Source: an uncultured bacterium
Lineage (GTDB): Bacteria > Bacteroidota > Bacteroidia > Bacteroidales > Muribaculaceae
Reading direction: 5' to 3'
Assembly: GCA_905214715.1 (NCBI GenBank)
Contig: CAJMMT010000001.1
Coordinates: forward strand, 62,001-126,000
DNA: 64,000 nt
Shown here: positions 24,607 to 33,145 of the stretch, one piece after another
Numbering within the stretch: the first letter of the stretch is position 1
Layout of the letters: each line of letters starts with the position of its first letter
Position numbers and translations under genes: made by a program
Notes under the pieces: generated by a model
What the model was told of the DNA's origin: nothing
Databases searched by the model: none
What the model saw: the letters and a program-made list of their open reading frames with translations, nothing else

Positions 24607-27600
24607 TTATTTAACGATAATTTTGATTACCTTGTTGTTACCCTCGGTGCGCAGCATGTATACGCCGGGACCATCGGCTTCGAGTGTTATCTTCTCACCC
24701 GTGCCTGCGGCAACGGCTACGCCTTCGGTGTTATAGAGGGTGGCTGTGCCGGTGATTCCCTCTATGGTTACTATTCTGCCGCTGACATTCACTTTGAACT
24801 TGCCGGATACCGCGCTGTCGACGCCGCTTCCGTCGCGGAATACAGGTTCGAGCACTGTATATACACCGGGCATCAGGAGCGATGTGTCTTCCATCAGTTC
24901 CTCGCCGTTTAGTGTGAAGCCTACGAATTCATATCCTTCCGCAGGAACGGGTACTACGGTGAGACGGGTATATTTTTTCACGGGTGTTCCGCTGTTTATC
25001 TCCGTGCCGTCCGCGGTCTGAACGGTTACTGTTCCACCTTCCGCATTCTTGATGTCAAGGTATGAGGTCGTGGATCCGCTGTTGTTACCTTTGGGGTTGG
25101 GGTTCCAGTTGCGGGCTACAGGTATAGTGCCGTCCGCTCCTTCGCCGTCGTTGGGTGTGCGGTCAGCTGCCTGGATGGCCACAAGGTTGGTCTTGACCTG
25201 CATCTCATCGTCATCTCCTTCGTGCCATTTGCGTACGGGAAGAAGATAGTAGATGTCATTGAGCTGTTCTGCGTCGAGGCCGTTGCCGTTGATGTAGAGG
25301 CGACCAAGTTCCGTTAGCATGTGGGTGTCGAGAGCTCTTAGCAGGTTGTTCGACAGACTGAGTGTCTCGAGTTTCTTGTTGGCCGCTACGTCTATCGCCG
25401 TTATATCATTGTCCGACAGGTCAAGTTCTATCAGTTCCGTGTTGGCCGACAGATCTATCGCGCTAAGCTTGTTTCCTCCTGCGCGTAATTGCAATAACTC
25501 CGGATTATTGTTGATTGAAAGGTCTGTGATGGAGTTGTTGGTCAGATTTAGAGTGCGCAGCTGATTCTGTCCCGAGATATCGATCGATGTCAGGTTCTGG
25601 TTATGCAGGTCTATGTAAAGAAGGTCGGAAAGACCGGTGAGATTGACTTCCGCCATGCGCCCGAAGAGTTCATTTTCTTCTTCTCCGTTGGCGTATGCGG
25701 TCAGCGATATCAGTTTGTTGTTGGCATGCAGGTCGAGTTCCTTTATCGCAGTGTAGCTGGCGTCGAGCACTTCCAGGTTGGGATTGCCGCTAAGGTCAAG
25801 GCTCTTGACCGGGTTCCAGTAGAGATTCAGGTATCTCAGTTCGGGTGCCTTGTTGGTTACTACTTTGGTGATCTGGTTGTTGGGAAGTCCGAACATCTCT
25901 TCGCCCACATCGCCATAGCATGATATGTCGAGCGCCGCGAGGTCGCCATACAATGTTACTGTATTACCCGCTGCCTTACCCTCCACTCTGGTGCCGGTGA
26001 AATCGGCGTCTCCGGGTTTGTAGCTGACAAGGCCGGTATAGGGAGTGCGGGAGCCGGTGCCCCAGTCTATTTCCACTTTGGAGGAGGGTGTGAATCCCCC
26101 AATGGTGAACGATACCAGATGGCCCGGTTCTACTTCGAACGATACCTCGTTTTCGACATCCTCGAAGTTCACCTCTATTTCTGCATCTGCGTCGGCTATG
26201 AACCAATGTGAGAATATCTCTTTGCCATTTACGGTTACGCTGCGGAACTGCTTGCCGTCGGCAGGATAGTCATACACATATACTGGAATACCCTGACGTA
26301 TCTTGTCGGTTACGCTCCTTACTGTCTGGAACCATTCCGGTTCCCATTGTACCAGCAGGAACTCTCCATCATCGCATCCGTACAGCTCCAGATCGTAGTC
26401 GAGCGACAGGCCGCCGTAGGGATACAGGCGATCCAGAGTGCCTGTCTTGCGTTCGCCGGTTAGGGCTGCTCCCTTCACTGTAGCGTTCATGAGAGGATAG
26501 GAGGCCGTTCCGTCGCCTTCCGAGTCGCATATCCAGTGCATGTCTGTGTTAGTGACATATGCTATGTCGGCTATCTCTGGATGTGAGCCGGCAAGGAATA
26601 GTGTCGTCTGTGGGTTCATGGTCGAGCGAGCCACAGGCAGCGTCTTGACTGTATAAGCCATCGACATGGGTGTGAATCCGGGGCAGTCGCGTAGGTCTAT
26701 AAGATCCATACGTTCCGGCTGCTGGGCGTTGAAGTCTACGAATTCCAGTTTGGTGCCTCTTGCCGAGAATTTGCGCAGATAGTAGCAATGGTAAAGACTT
26801 ACGCGGGATACATCTGTTCCGGATATGTCTACATAGGCTATCTTGAGCATCTTTTCGAAATCAAGTTCCTTTATAGGGTTGTTGGCTAAGTACAGGTTGC
26901 TCAGTTCTTTGTTGTTGCCGAGGTCAAGGCTTGAGATATGATTGTCTGATGCCGAAAGCGTTATAAGTTCAGGGCATTGTGTCAGATTAAGCTGCGACAG
27001 ATTGCAGTTCGAGACGTAGAGCTGTTCCAGCAGCGGGCAATCACTTACATCTATATCCGATATCCCGAAGTTCCCCGAAACATCTAGACCTCTGAGGTTG
27101 GGGTAGTCGCCGAGAATAAAAGGATCGGTGTCCAATGAACCTGATACAAGATTGTTGTTAGCCAGTTCCAGATAGCGCAGTTCGGGCATCGAAACGGGGT
27201 AGAAGTGGGTTAGATCGCAATTGTTGAGCTTGATACTTGTAAGGTGATCATGACTCTCTTCCGGACTGCAGATGAATATCGATGCAAGATAGGGACAGTC
27301 GTTTGCCATAAGATACACGAGGTTCTTTAGAGCCCCGGCGTGTATGCATCTCAGACCGGGATTTTTGCTAAGATTCAGGTCTGTCAGAGTCTCGCCAACC
27401 TGTTCAAGGGTCAGTGTGGCGTTCCATCCTACGTAGTTCTCTATTTTATTATCGCTGAGGTCAAGGCTTTTGACCGGTGCGGAATCCACGAATTCAAATT
27501 CAGAGATGTTGTTCTTGGAAAGAACGAGTTTCTCCAACTTTTTCATTCCCTCGACCGATACGGCCGAGAGATCGGAACCGGTACATTCGAATTCGGTAAT

Positions 27601-27861
27601 GTTGCCCTTAACTATAATCTTGTTCCCTTTCACAGTGCCGGTTATCCACCGGTTATAGGTAAATTGCGAAGGGTCGATTGTAAAGTAGGTCTCTTCGCCA
27701 TCGCCGAAATCGACTGTTACAGGCTGTGTGGCGGTCGACGTGTTTACCAGAAATTTAATTTCCGAATCAATCGGCAAATTGGTGGTCATTGTTATTCCCT
27801 CGGCGGCCTGCAAGCCGACAGCGGCTAAAGATGCCAAAAGAAAAGTAAAAGTTTTTCTCAT
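24607..27861 (-). CDS. Secreted double leucine-rich-repeat protein with T9SS-like domain
   Basis: The product is 1,084 aa with a signal peptide (MRKTFTFLLASLAAVGLQAA). Two similar halves are visible. Each begins with a PKD-like beta-sandwich cap (VTVDFGDGEETYF near residue 50; VEIDWGTGSRTPY near residue 575), followed by internalin/BspA-style leucine-rich repeats of about 20-22 residues (LKSLDLSDNKIENY-type; LIELDLSDNDITAIDVAANK). Residues about 940-1010 form a small module with SYLDIKNAEGGTVTVQTADG. The tail (TATLYNTEGVAVAAGTG, ending YMLRTEGNNKVIKIIVK) is a T9SS-like sorting domain. It is probably a surface interaction protein. The duplication of cap plus LRR within one chain is read directly; the ligand is unknown. 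Confidence 0.82.
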   Translation of the reverse strand: MRKTFTFLLASLAAVGLQAAEGITMTTNLPIDSEIKFLVNTSTATQPVTVDFGDGEETYFTIDPSQFTYNRWITGTVKGNKIIVKGNITEFECTGSDLSAVSVEGMKKLEKLVLSKNNISEFEFVDSAPVKSLDLSDNKIENYVGWNATLTLEQVGETLTDLNLSKNPGLRCIHAGALKNLVYLMANDCPYLASIFICSPEESHDHLTSIKLNNCDLTHFYPVSMPELRYLELANNNLVSGSLDTDPFILGDYPNLRGLDVSGNFGISDIDVSDCPLLEQLYVSNCNLSQLNLTQCPELITLSASDNHISSLDLGNNKELSNLYLANNPIKELDFEKMLKIAYVDISGTDVSRVSLYHCYYLRKFSARGTKLEFVDFNAQQPERMDLIDLRDCPGFTPMSMAYTVKTLPVARSTMNPQTTLFLAGSHPEIADIAYVTNTDMHWICDSEGDGTASYPLMNATVKGAALTGERKTGTLDRLYPYGGLSLDYDLELYGCDDGEFLLVQWEPEWFQTVRSVTDKIRQGIPVYVYDYPADGKQFRSVTVNGKEIFSHWFIADADAEIEVNFEDVENEVSFEVEPGHLVSFTIGGFTPSSKVEIDWGTGSRTPYTGLVSYKPGDADFTGTRVEGKAAGNTVTLYGDLAALDISCYGDVGEEMFGLPNNQITKVVTNKAPELRYLNLYWNPVKSLDLSGNPNLEVLDASYTAIKELDLHANNKLISLTAYANGEEENELFGRMAEVNLTGLSDLLYIDLHNQNLTSIDISGQNQLRTLNLTNNSITDLSINNNPELLQLRAGGNKLSAIDLSANTELIELDLSDNDITAIDVAANKKLETLSLSNNLLRALDTHMLTELGRLYINGNGLDAEQLNDIYYLLPVRKWHEGDDDEMQVKTNLVAIQAADRTPNDGEGADGTIPVARNWNPNPKGNNSGSTTSYLDIKNAEGGTVTVQTADGTEINSGTPVKKYTRLTVVPVPAEGYEFVGFTLNGEELMEDTSLLMPGVYTVLEPVFRDGSGVDSAVSGKFKVNVSGRIVTIEGITGTATLYNTEGVAVAAGTGEKITLEADGPGVYMLRTEGNNKVIKIIVK

Positions 27862-27907
27862 ATATATTTTTTGTTTTTATTATTAGAGCGAAAACGATCA
27901 GCGCTAA

Positions 27908-28088
27908 TTCGAATAGCCCGAACAGCTAAACAAGCCCGAACAGCTAAACAAGCCCGAACAGCTAAAACAAGCCCGAACAGCTAAAACAACCCGAATAGCT
28001 AAAACAACCCGAATAGCCCGAATAGCCCTCATAGTACTCATAGCCCTCATAGTACTCATAGTCCTCAAAGCCCTAATGGCTCTCAGAA
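27908..28088. repeat. Long 9-bp period intergenic array with changing unit
   Basis: About twenty units on a nearly unbroken 9-bp frame start as alternating CCCGAACAG/CTAAACAAG, pass through CCCGAATAG, and end as CCCTCATAG/TACTCATAG/TCCTCAAAG. Two units carry a single extra A. The last units resemble the CATAGTCCT array at 21590-21652. It lies upstream of the LRR gene, in a 430-bp gene-free gap. Confidence 0.8.
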
Positions 28089-28171
28089 GAATTCAAATAT
28101 AATTAAAATTTAATATCTTCCAAAAAAATTAAGGTTTTATTAATATTAAATCTCCAGAAATCCCTATGAAT

Positions 28172-28216
28172 TCCAATAGCTCCAATAATTCCAATAATTC
28201 CAATAACTCCAATTAT
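28172..28216. repeat. 9-bp period intergenic array (TCCAATAAT type)
   Basis: TCCAAT recurs at 28172, 28181, 28190, 28199 and 28208, exactly 9 bp apart. The unit is the same type as the array at 3991-4022, 24 kb away. Confidence 0.75.
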
Positions 28217-28235
28217 TCCCCTCCCCAAAAAACAG

Positions 28236-28271
28236 TAACCGCAGGATAAGCGATCGCTTATCCTGCGGTTA
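28236..28271 (-). terminator. Perfect palindromic terminator after mmdB
   Basis: A 36-bp perfect palindrome is centred on GCGATCGC, with arms TAACCGCAGGATAAGCGA and its complement. On the minus strand it is followed by a run of six T residues. It lies 19 bp after the mmdB stop and is the likely Rho-independent end of the decarboxylase operon. Confidence 0.85.
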
Positions 28272-28290
28272 TAAATCCTTGAGTTAAGTA

Positions 28291-29460
28291 TTATCCTAAG
28301 AAACTGAGCAGTACACCTGCAGCAACTGCCGATCCTATCACACCGGCTACGTTCGGGCCCATGGCGTGCATCAGCAGATAGTTGGTAGGATCATATTCAA
28401 GACCTACGTTGTTCGAGATGCGGGCGGCCATAGGTACTGCCGATACTCCGGCATTACCGATAAGCGGGTTGATCTTCTTGTCTTTCTTAAGGAAGAGGTT
28501 GAAGAGCTTAACTGATAGTACGCCCGACGACGATGCGATGATGAAGGCGCAGAAGCCGAGAGCGAATATCAGAATGGTGTCTACGGTCAGGAACTTGTCG
28601 GCCTGGGTTGAAGCGCCTACAGTCATGCCGAGAAGGATGGTTACTATGTCGGTCATGGCATTCTGGGCTGTCTTGGCCAGACGGGTGGTGACTCCGCTTT
28701 CACGCAGCAGGTTGCCGAAGAAGAGCATACCGAGCAACGGCAGACCGGATGGTACTATGAAGCAGCAGAGTATCAGACCTACGATCGGGAAGAGTATCTT
28801 CTCGTTCTGCGACACTACGCGGGCCGGTTTCATCTTGATAAGACGTTCCTTTTCGGTAGTGAAAAGACGCATCAACGGTGGCTGGATAAGAGGTATCAGC
28901 GCCATGTAAGAATAGGCCGATACCGCTACGGCTCCTAACATAGCCGGGTTCAGCTTCGACGTGGTGAAGATGGCTGTAGGACCGTCGGCACCGCCGATGA
29001 TGGCTATACAGCCTGCCGAGAGGGGATCGAACCCGATAAGAAGTGCGAGCATATAGGCTCCGAAAATACCGAACTGGGCGCAGGCGCCTATGATCATAAG
29101 CTTCGGGTTGGCCAGCAGCGCGCCAAAGTCGGTCATGGCTCCGATGCCGAGGAAAATCAGCGGTGGATACCATCCCTTCTCTACGCCGTTGTAGAGTATA
29201 TTAAGTACGGAACCCTCTTCATAAATACCGATCTCCATTCCGGGTTGGAAGGGGATATTGCCGATGAGCATACCGAATCCTATCGGTACGAGCAGCAGGG
29301 GTTCGAAGTTTTTCTTGATGGCCAGCCATATGAAGAAACAACCCACGGCGAGCATCACCAGGTTTGTCCATTCGCAGTTGGCGAAGCCGGTAAAGTTCCA
29401 GAATGTAGCAACCGATTCTCTGAGGAACTCACCGAACGAGTAAGTGGCAGCGGGAATCAT
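28291..29460 (-). CDS. mmdB: Sodium-pumping decarboxylase beta subunit (methylmalonyl-CoA decarboxylase)
   Basis: The product is 389 aa, a polytopic membrane protein of the OadB/MmdB/GcdB family. The family signature is clear: IIGGADGPTAIFTTSKLNP with the conserved Asp, and an N-terminal helix bundle starting around residue 35. The C-terminus (MHAMGPNVAGVIGSAVAAGV) is also characteristic. The beta subunit decarboxylates the carboxybiotin carrier and pumps Na+ out of the cell. It is the last gene of the mce-mmdA-oadG-mmdC-mmdB operon, 99 bp after mmdC, and is followed by a strong terminator. Together these genes convert methylmalonyl-CoA to propionyl-CoA in the succinate-to-propionate pathway. 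Oxaloacetate or glutaconyl-CoA as substrate is less likely because the epimerase gene is adjacent. Confidence 0.93.
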   Translation of the reverse strand: MIPAATYSFGEFLRESVATFWNFTGFANCEWTNLVMLAVGCFFIWLAIKKNFEPLLLVPIGFGMLIGNIPFQPGMEIGIYEEGSVLNILYNGVEKGWYPPLIFLGIGAMTDFGALLANPKLMIIGACAQFGIFGAYMLALLIGFDPLSAGCIAIIGGADGPTAIFTTSKLNPAMLGAVAVSAYSYMALIPLIQPPLMRLFTTEKERLIKMKPARVVSQNEKILFPIVGLILCCFIVPSGLPLLGMLFFGNLLRESGVTTRLAKTAQNAMTDIVTILLGMTVGASTQADKFLTVDTILIFALGFCAFIIASSSGVLSVKLFNLFLKKDKKINPLIGNAGVSAVPMAARISNNVGLEYDPTNYLLMHAMGPNVAGVIGSAVAAGVLLSFLG

Positions 29461-29496
29461 GCTAATCGTTATTTAGTTATTGGAGTTTATGGAAAC

Positions 29497-29555
29497 TAAG
29501 TAAGTATAAAAGATTTAAAATCACTTACTATCGTTTAAATTTGAATACTTACTTA
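29497..29555 (-). repeat. Inverted repeat in the mmdC-mmdB gap
   Basis: TAAGTAAGTAT at 29497-29507 is perfectly complementary to ATACTTACTTA at 29545-29555 (11 bp, 37-nt loop). It fills the longest gap of the operon and sits just before the mmdB start, so it may form a leader or processing structure. Confidence 0.45.
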
Positions 29556-29559
29556 TAAC

Positions 29560-30006
29560 TTATCCGATTATCATGATATCGGCGCCTTCGAGCACTGCGT
29601 CTCCGACGTTGACGAGAATCTTCTTTACGGTACCTCCAACCTGAGTGTGGACATCGTTTTCCATCTTCATTGCCTCCAGAATGCAGACTGTAGCACCGGC
29701 AGCTACTGTGTCGCCTTCCTTAACGCTCAGACTCATGATAGTGCCGGGAAGGGGTGATTTGACAGCCGTACCGCCGGCGGCAGCTGTAGCCGCTGGCTTG
29801 GAAATGACTTTTTCGCCCGATTCTGTACGGGGTGCGGCTGCGGGCGCTTTCGCAGGTGCCGATACACTAAGCTTCTTGGCAGGTGCTTTGTCAAGTTCTA
29901 CGGAGTAGGGTACGCCGTTGACCTCTACTTTCACCATATTGTCTTGCACGTCGCCTACGCCAACGGTAAACTTGTTGCCGTTAATGATATACTTGTATTC
30001 TTTCAT
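29560..30006 (-). CDS. mmdC: Biotin carrier subunit of the sodium-pumping decarboxylase
   Basis: The product is 148 aa from the ATG at 30006 (MKEYKYIINGNKFTVGV); a slightly longer frame to 30021 would overlap the previous stop. Residues 1-40 form a small beta-rich N-terminal segment. Residues about 41-80 are an Ala/Pro/Lys-rich flexible linker. Residues about 82-148 are a biotinyl/lipoyl domain with the biotinylation motif EAMKMEN, in which Lys114 is the attachment site. It shuttles the carboxyl group from the carboxyltransferase subunit to the membrane beta subunit. It starts 11 bp after the oadG-like gene. Length and architecture fit MmdC/GcdC-type carriers. Confidence 0.93.
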   Translation of the reverse strand: MKEYKYIINGNKFTVGVGDVQDNMVKVEVNGVPYSVELDKAPAKKLSVSAPAKAPAAAPRTESGEKVISKPAATAAAGGTAVKSPLPGTIMSLSVKEGDTVAAGATVCILEAMKMENDVHTQVGGTVKKILVNVGDAVLEGADIMIIG

Positions 30007-30017
30007 TTTTAATGGAA

Positions 30018-30611
30018 TCAATGATTGTTACGATGTAATTCGGGCAGATGGCGCAGTCCGTGGATCTTGGAATTCCATGGCGAGTATGCGCGTTTCATTC
30101 TGCGAATGGTGAGGATGGTATCTTCAAGGTCATGGTTCTGACCGAAGTGCTCGGCAAGTGCGGCTGCGATTGCTGCTATAGCCTCGCCGGAGTCTATGTC
30201 TTCATGATGGTCGGGTTCAAAACCTTCCTCTATGCCGTGGGCATCTCTTTTGCGGGAGGCCATGAGCATCTGGGAGATTTTACCGAATCCCATGAAAAGC
30301 AGACAGAGTATTATCAGGGCAGAGATAACGATTACCATGGCTATGATGGTTACCGCACCGCCCCAACTGTCGTTCTCCTCTACGTTACGGGCCTTTTCAA
30401 GCTGGGCCATCTTTCTGGCGGTCTCGCTCTCCTCGATGTAGTTTACAGGTTTCGAATCGGGAGCGTCGCTCTCGAGCGCGACCTGACCATCGGGCAGAAC
30501 CTGCTCTACCGGCTCGGCCGTTTCGTCGGGGTATTGGGGAGCGGCATAGACCGCTGTGCCCAGACTCAACAACGCGCAGAGAGCGAACGCCTTGATATGT
30601 TTTTTAAGCAT
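30018..30611 (-). CDS. OadG-like membrane gamma subunit of the decarboxylase
   Basis: The product is 197 aa. The N-terminal hydrophobic stretch (MLKKHIKAFALCALLSLGTAVYA) may be a signal peptide or first membrane anchor. One clear transmembrane helix follows near residues 85-108 (AVTIIAMVIVISALIILCLL). The cytoplasmic tail contains SGEAIAAIAAALAEHFG, typical of OadG_gamma proteins. The gamma subunit holds the complex together at the membrane. It is longer than classical OadG (about 80-120 aa) because of an acidic segment before the helix. It lies between mmdA and mmdC, which supports the assignment more than sequence alone. Confidence 0.82.
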   Translation of the reverse strand: MLKKHIKAFALCALLSLGTAVYAAPQYPDETAEPVEQVLPDGQVALESDAPDSKPVNYIEESETARKMAQLEKARNVEENDSWGGAVTIIAMVIVISALIILCLLFMGFGKISQMLMASRKRDAHGIEEGFEPDHHEDIDSGEAIAAIAAALAEHFGQNHDLEDTILTIRRMKRAYSPWNSKIHGLRHLPELHRNNH

Positions 30612-30698
30612 TGGCTATAATTTTTGAATTGCCCGGCAGAGACTGTTCCGACCTTTGCAGACTCGGAACGGCCTCGCCGGTATGTTCTACTCGATTGT

Positions 30699-32252
30699 TT
30701 ACAGAGGTATGTTGCCGTGCTTCTTGGCAGGGTTGGTATCCTTTTTGGTTGCCAGCATCTGCAGGGCGCGGATTATGCGGAAGCGTGTGTTGCGAGGCTC
30801 GATAACATCGTCGATATAACCATATTTGGCGGCGTTGTACGGGTTGGCGAACAGGTTGGTGTATTCCTCTTCCTTCGCCTTGATATATGCGGCGGGATCT
30901 TCCTGGGCCTTAGCTTCTTTTGCGTAAAGGACACCCACTGCGCCCTCGGCTCCCATAACTGCGATCTCAGCTGTGGGCCATGCGTAGTTGACATCACCGC
31001 GAAGCTGTTTGCAGCTCATCACGATGTGGGAGCCTCCGTAGCTCTTGCGGAGTGTGACTGTTACCTTGGGCACCGTAGCTTCTCCGTAAGCATACAGCAA
31101 CTTGGCTCCGTGCAGAATAACGGCATTGTACTCCTGCCCTGTGCCGGGAAGGAAGCCGGGAACGTCCACGAGCGTAACCAAAGGAATGTTGAAGGCATCG
31201 CAGAAACGTACGAAACGCGCTGCCTTGCGCGATGCGTTGCAGTCAAGCACACCGGCGAGCACTTTAGGCTGGTTGGCAACGATACCCACGCTCTGACCGT
31301 TGAAACGGGCGAAGCCGCAGATGATGTTGCGGGCATAGTCGCGCTGTACCTCAAGGAACTCTCCGTTGTCGATGATGGCGCCGATTACGTCATACATGTC
31401 ATAGGAACGTTTCGCGCTGTCGGGTACGATCTCGTTGAGCTTGTCTTCCAGACGGTCGATGGGATCGGTGCATTCCACAAGCGGGGTTTCCTCCATGTTG
31501 TTCTGGGGGATGTAGCTGATAAGCTTGCGGATAAGTTTGATCGCTTCTTCTCCGTCTTCGCATGCGAAATGCGTTACACCCGACTTGGAAGCGTGAACGC
31601 TTGCTCCACCGAGCTGTTCCTGCGTTACATCTTCGCCGGTTACTGTCTTGACTACCGAAGGTCCGGTAAGGAACATGTAAGAGATGCCCTTGACCATGAT
31701 GGTGAAGTCGGTAAGAGCCGGGCTGTAAACGGCGCCACCGGCGCAAGGGCCGAGGATAGCCGATATCTGGGGTATTACACCGGAGGCGAGGATGTTGCGC
31801 TGGAAAATCTCGGAATATCCGGCCAGGGCGTTGATGCCTTCCTGAATACGTGCGCCGCCGGAGTCGTTAAGACCGATGACGGGTGCGCCCATCTTCATGG
31901 CGAGATCCATGACTTTGCATATCTTCTGGGCCATGGTCTCGGAAAGTGAACCTCCGAGCACCGTGAAATCCTGCGCGAATACATATACAAGACGGCCTTC
32001 GATGGTACCGAATCCGGTTACTACACCGTCGCCGAGAAACTGCTTCTTCTCCATGCCGAAGTTGGTGCTTCGGTGGGTTACGAACATGTCCAGCTCTTCG
32101 AAGCTACCTTCGTCGAGAAGCTGGGCAATACGTTCACGTGCGGTGTATTTGCCGCGCTGATGCTGCTTCTCGATGGCTGCCTCGCCACCGCCTACGCGGG
32201 CTTTGGCGCGCTTTTCGATAAGCTCCTGGATTTTTTCTTCTTGTTTGCTCAT
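30699..32252 (-). CDS. mmdA: Methylmalonyl-CoA decarboxylase carboxyltransferase (alpha) subunit
   Basis: The product is 517 aa, full length for the acyl-CoA carboxylase beta-chain/MmdA family. Crotonase-fold carboxyltransferase signatures are visible: GSFEELDMFVTHRSTNFGM, INDSGGARIQEG-like LNDSGGARIQEGINALAGY, GPCAGGAVYSPALTDF in the first half, and VDVPGFLPGTGQEYNAVILH and RKSYGGSHIVMSCK in the second. It transfers the carboxyl group from methylmalonyl-CoA to biotin on MmdC. An 87-bp gap to the oadG-like gene contains a small hairpin (GTTCCGA/TCGGAAC at 30645-30669). Propionyl-CoA carboxylase is an alternative name for the same fold, but the OadB and OadG partners favour the decarboxylase. 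Confidence 0.95.
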   Translation of the reverse strand: MSKQEEKIQELIEKRAKARVGGGEAAIEKQHQRGKYTARERIAQLLDEGSFEELDMFVTHRSTNFGMEKKQFLGDGVVTGFGTIEGRLVYVFAQDFTVLGGSLSETMAQKICKVMDLAMKMGAPVIGLNDSGGARIQEGINALAGYSEIFQRNILASGVIPQISAILGPCAGGAVYSPALTDFTIMVKGISYMFLTGPSVVKTVTGEDVTQEQLGGASVHASKSGVTHFACEDGEEAIKLIRKLISYIPQNNMEETPLVECTDPIDRLEDKLNEIVPDSAKRSYDMYDVIGAIIDNGEFLEVQRDYARNIICGFARFNGQSVGIVANQPKVLAGVLDCNASRKAARFVRFCDAFNIPLVTLVDVPGFLPGTGQEYNAVILHGAKLLYAYGEATVPKVTVTLRKSYGGSHIVMSCKQLRGDVNYAWPTAEIAVMGAEGAVGVLYAKEAKAQEDPAAYIKAKEEEYTNLFANPYNAAKYGYIDDVIEPRNTRFRIIRALQMLATKKDTNPAKKHGNIPL

Positions 32253-32295
32253 AATGCTTATATGAAGAGAATTTGATTATATTTCATTAAGGACG

Positions 32296-32334
32296 GTTCA
32301 GGCAAACCTCCGCTTTCACGCGGTTTGCCTGAAC
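32296..32334. terminator. Hairpin between mce and mmdA
   Basis: GTTCAGGCAAACC at 32296-32308 pairs perfectly with GGTTTGCCTGAAC at 32322-32334 (13-bp stem, 13-nt loop). The T run (GTTTTTTT) follows on the plus strand, where no gene ends. On the minus strand it lies inside the mce-mmdA gap, so it may attenuate or process the operon mRNA. Confidence 0.55.
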
Positions 32335-32352
32335 GTTTTTTTCATTGCGGAG

Positions 32353-32775
32353 TTATTTCTTAGAGGGATCTTCGCAGAGTTCAGTCAGCACTGCTTCGGT
32401 GCACTTGGGGTGAAGGAAGGCGATCTGAAGTCCGTCGGCACCTTTGCGGGGAGCCTTGTCGATGGTGCGTACACCCTTTTCTTCGCATTCGGCCAGAGCG
32501 TTGGCTACTCCATCTTCAACGGCGAAAGCCATGTGGTGCATTCCACCCTTGCCGCCGTTCTTCTCGATGAACTTGGCGATTGTGCTTTCGGGAGAGGTCG
32601 CTTCGAGCAATTCAATCTTTGTGTCGCCGACTTTAAAAAAGGCGGTGGTTACTTTCTGGTCTTCGACTACTTCCTGTTTGTAGCATTTCAGGCCAAGAAC
32701 GTTTTCATAATACTTGATAGCCTCGGCGAGGTTGGGCACCGCGATGCCGATGTGTTCAATGTGTGAAATTTCCAT
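32353..32775 (-). CDS. mce: Methylmalonyl-CoA epimerase
   Basis: The product is 140 aa, full length for the vicinal-oxygen-chelate epimerase. It has the typical two-module fold with metal ligands in HIEHIGIAVPNL (His), GGMHHMAFAVED (His) and the C-terminal LTELCEDPSKK region, with the preceding glutamates in IELLEATSPEST. It converts (R)-methylmalonyl-CoA, from the mutase, to the (S)-form used by the decarboxylase. It is the first gene of the operon, 100 bp before mmdA. This links the whole set to succinate-derived propionate fermentation. Confidence 0.95.
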   Translation of the reverse strand: MEISHIEHIGIAVPNLAEAIKYYENVLGLKCYKQEVVEDQKVTTAFFKVGDTKIELLEATSPESTIAKFIEKNGGKGGMHHMAFAVEDGVANALAECEEKGVRTIDKAPRKGADGLQIAFLHPKCTEAVLTELCEDPSKK

Positions 32776-33145
32776 TGATACTAAATTCTTTTATGGTGGT
32801 TAGTGTTTATGGTTTACAAATCCATCGTATTTTACGATTCTTGCCCTGCGTCAGCGCTTCGGATGGGACTCTTTGAATGCAGTCCCGATTGCCGCCTATG
32901 ACAGCGCATGCTGAATCGTTTGGCAAATGTAGGAATTTTCTATGGCAAAACAAGCGATTAAATGCCTAAATTTGTGTTTATGCAGTGGTTGAGGTAAAAT
33001 GTAGCTAATATTTAAGGCGAGTTCCAAAAAAAATTCCGATATTTGCAAAGAAATTGGCCGTGTGATGTCCTGTTGTGTGCATGCTGACCCCCTGGGCAGG
33101 ATGACATGGACTATACTCGGCAGAACAAGAATTCTTACCTACATA
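32776..33145. other. Gene-free divergent region between mce and lpxD
   Basis: The region is 370 bp with no supportable gene. It contains the minus-strand promoter for mce (listed separately). On the plus strand GATATTTG at 33038-33045, one base off the TAnnTTTG consensus, is a possible lpxD promoter with a leader of about 95 nt. Confidence 0.5.
32925..32954 (-). promoter_or_regulatory. Promoter of the mce-mmd operon
   Basis: On the minus strand TACATTTG (complement of 32925-32932) is an exact TAnnTTTG -7 element. A near -33 box, CTTG (complement of 32951-32954), lies 18 bp upstream. The leader to the mce ATG would be about 140 nt. Confidence 0.6.

Noticed and set aside
30624..31949. 441-codon plus-strand frame over mmdA
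   Set aside because: It is antisense to a fully conserved carboxyltransferase and has a composition typical of a shadow frame.
33062..33145. 28-codon N-terminal extension of lpxD
   Set aside because: It is not LpxD-like; the conserved N-terminus begins at the ATG at 33146.
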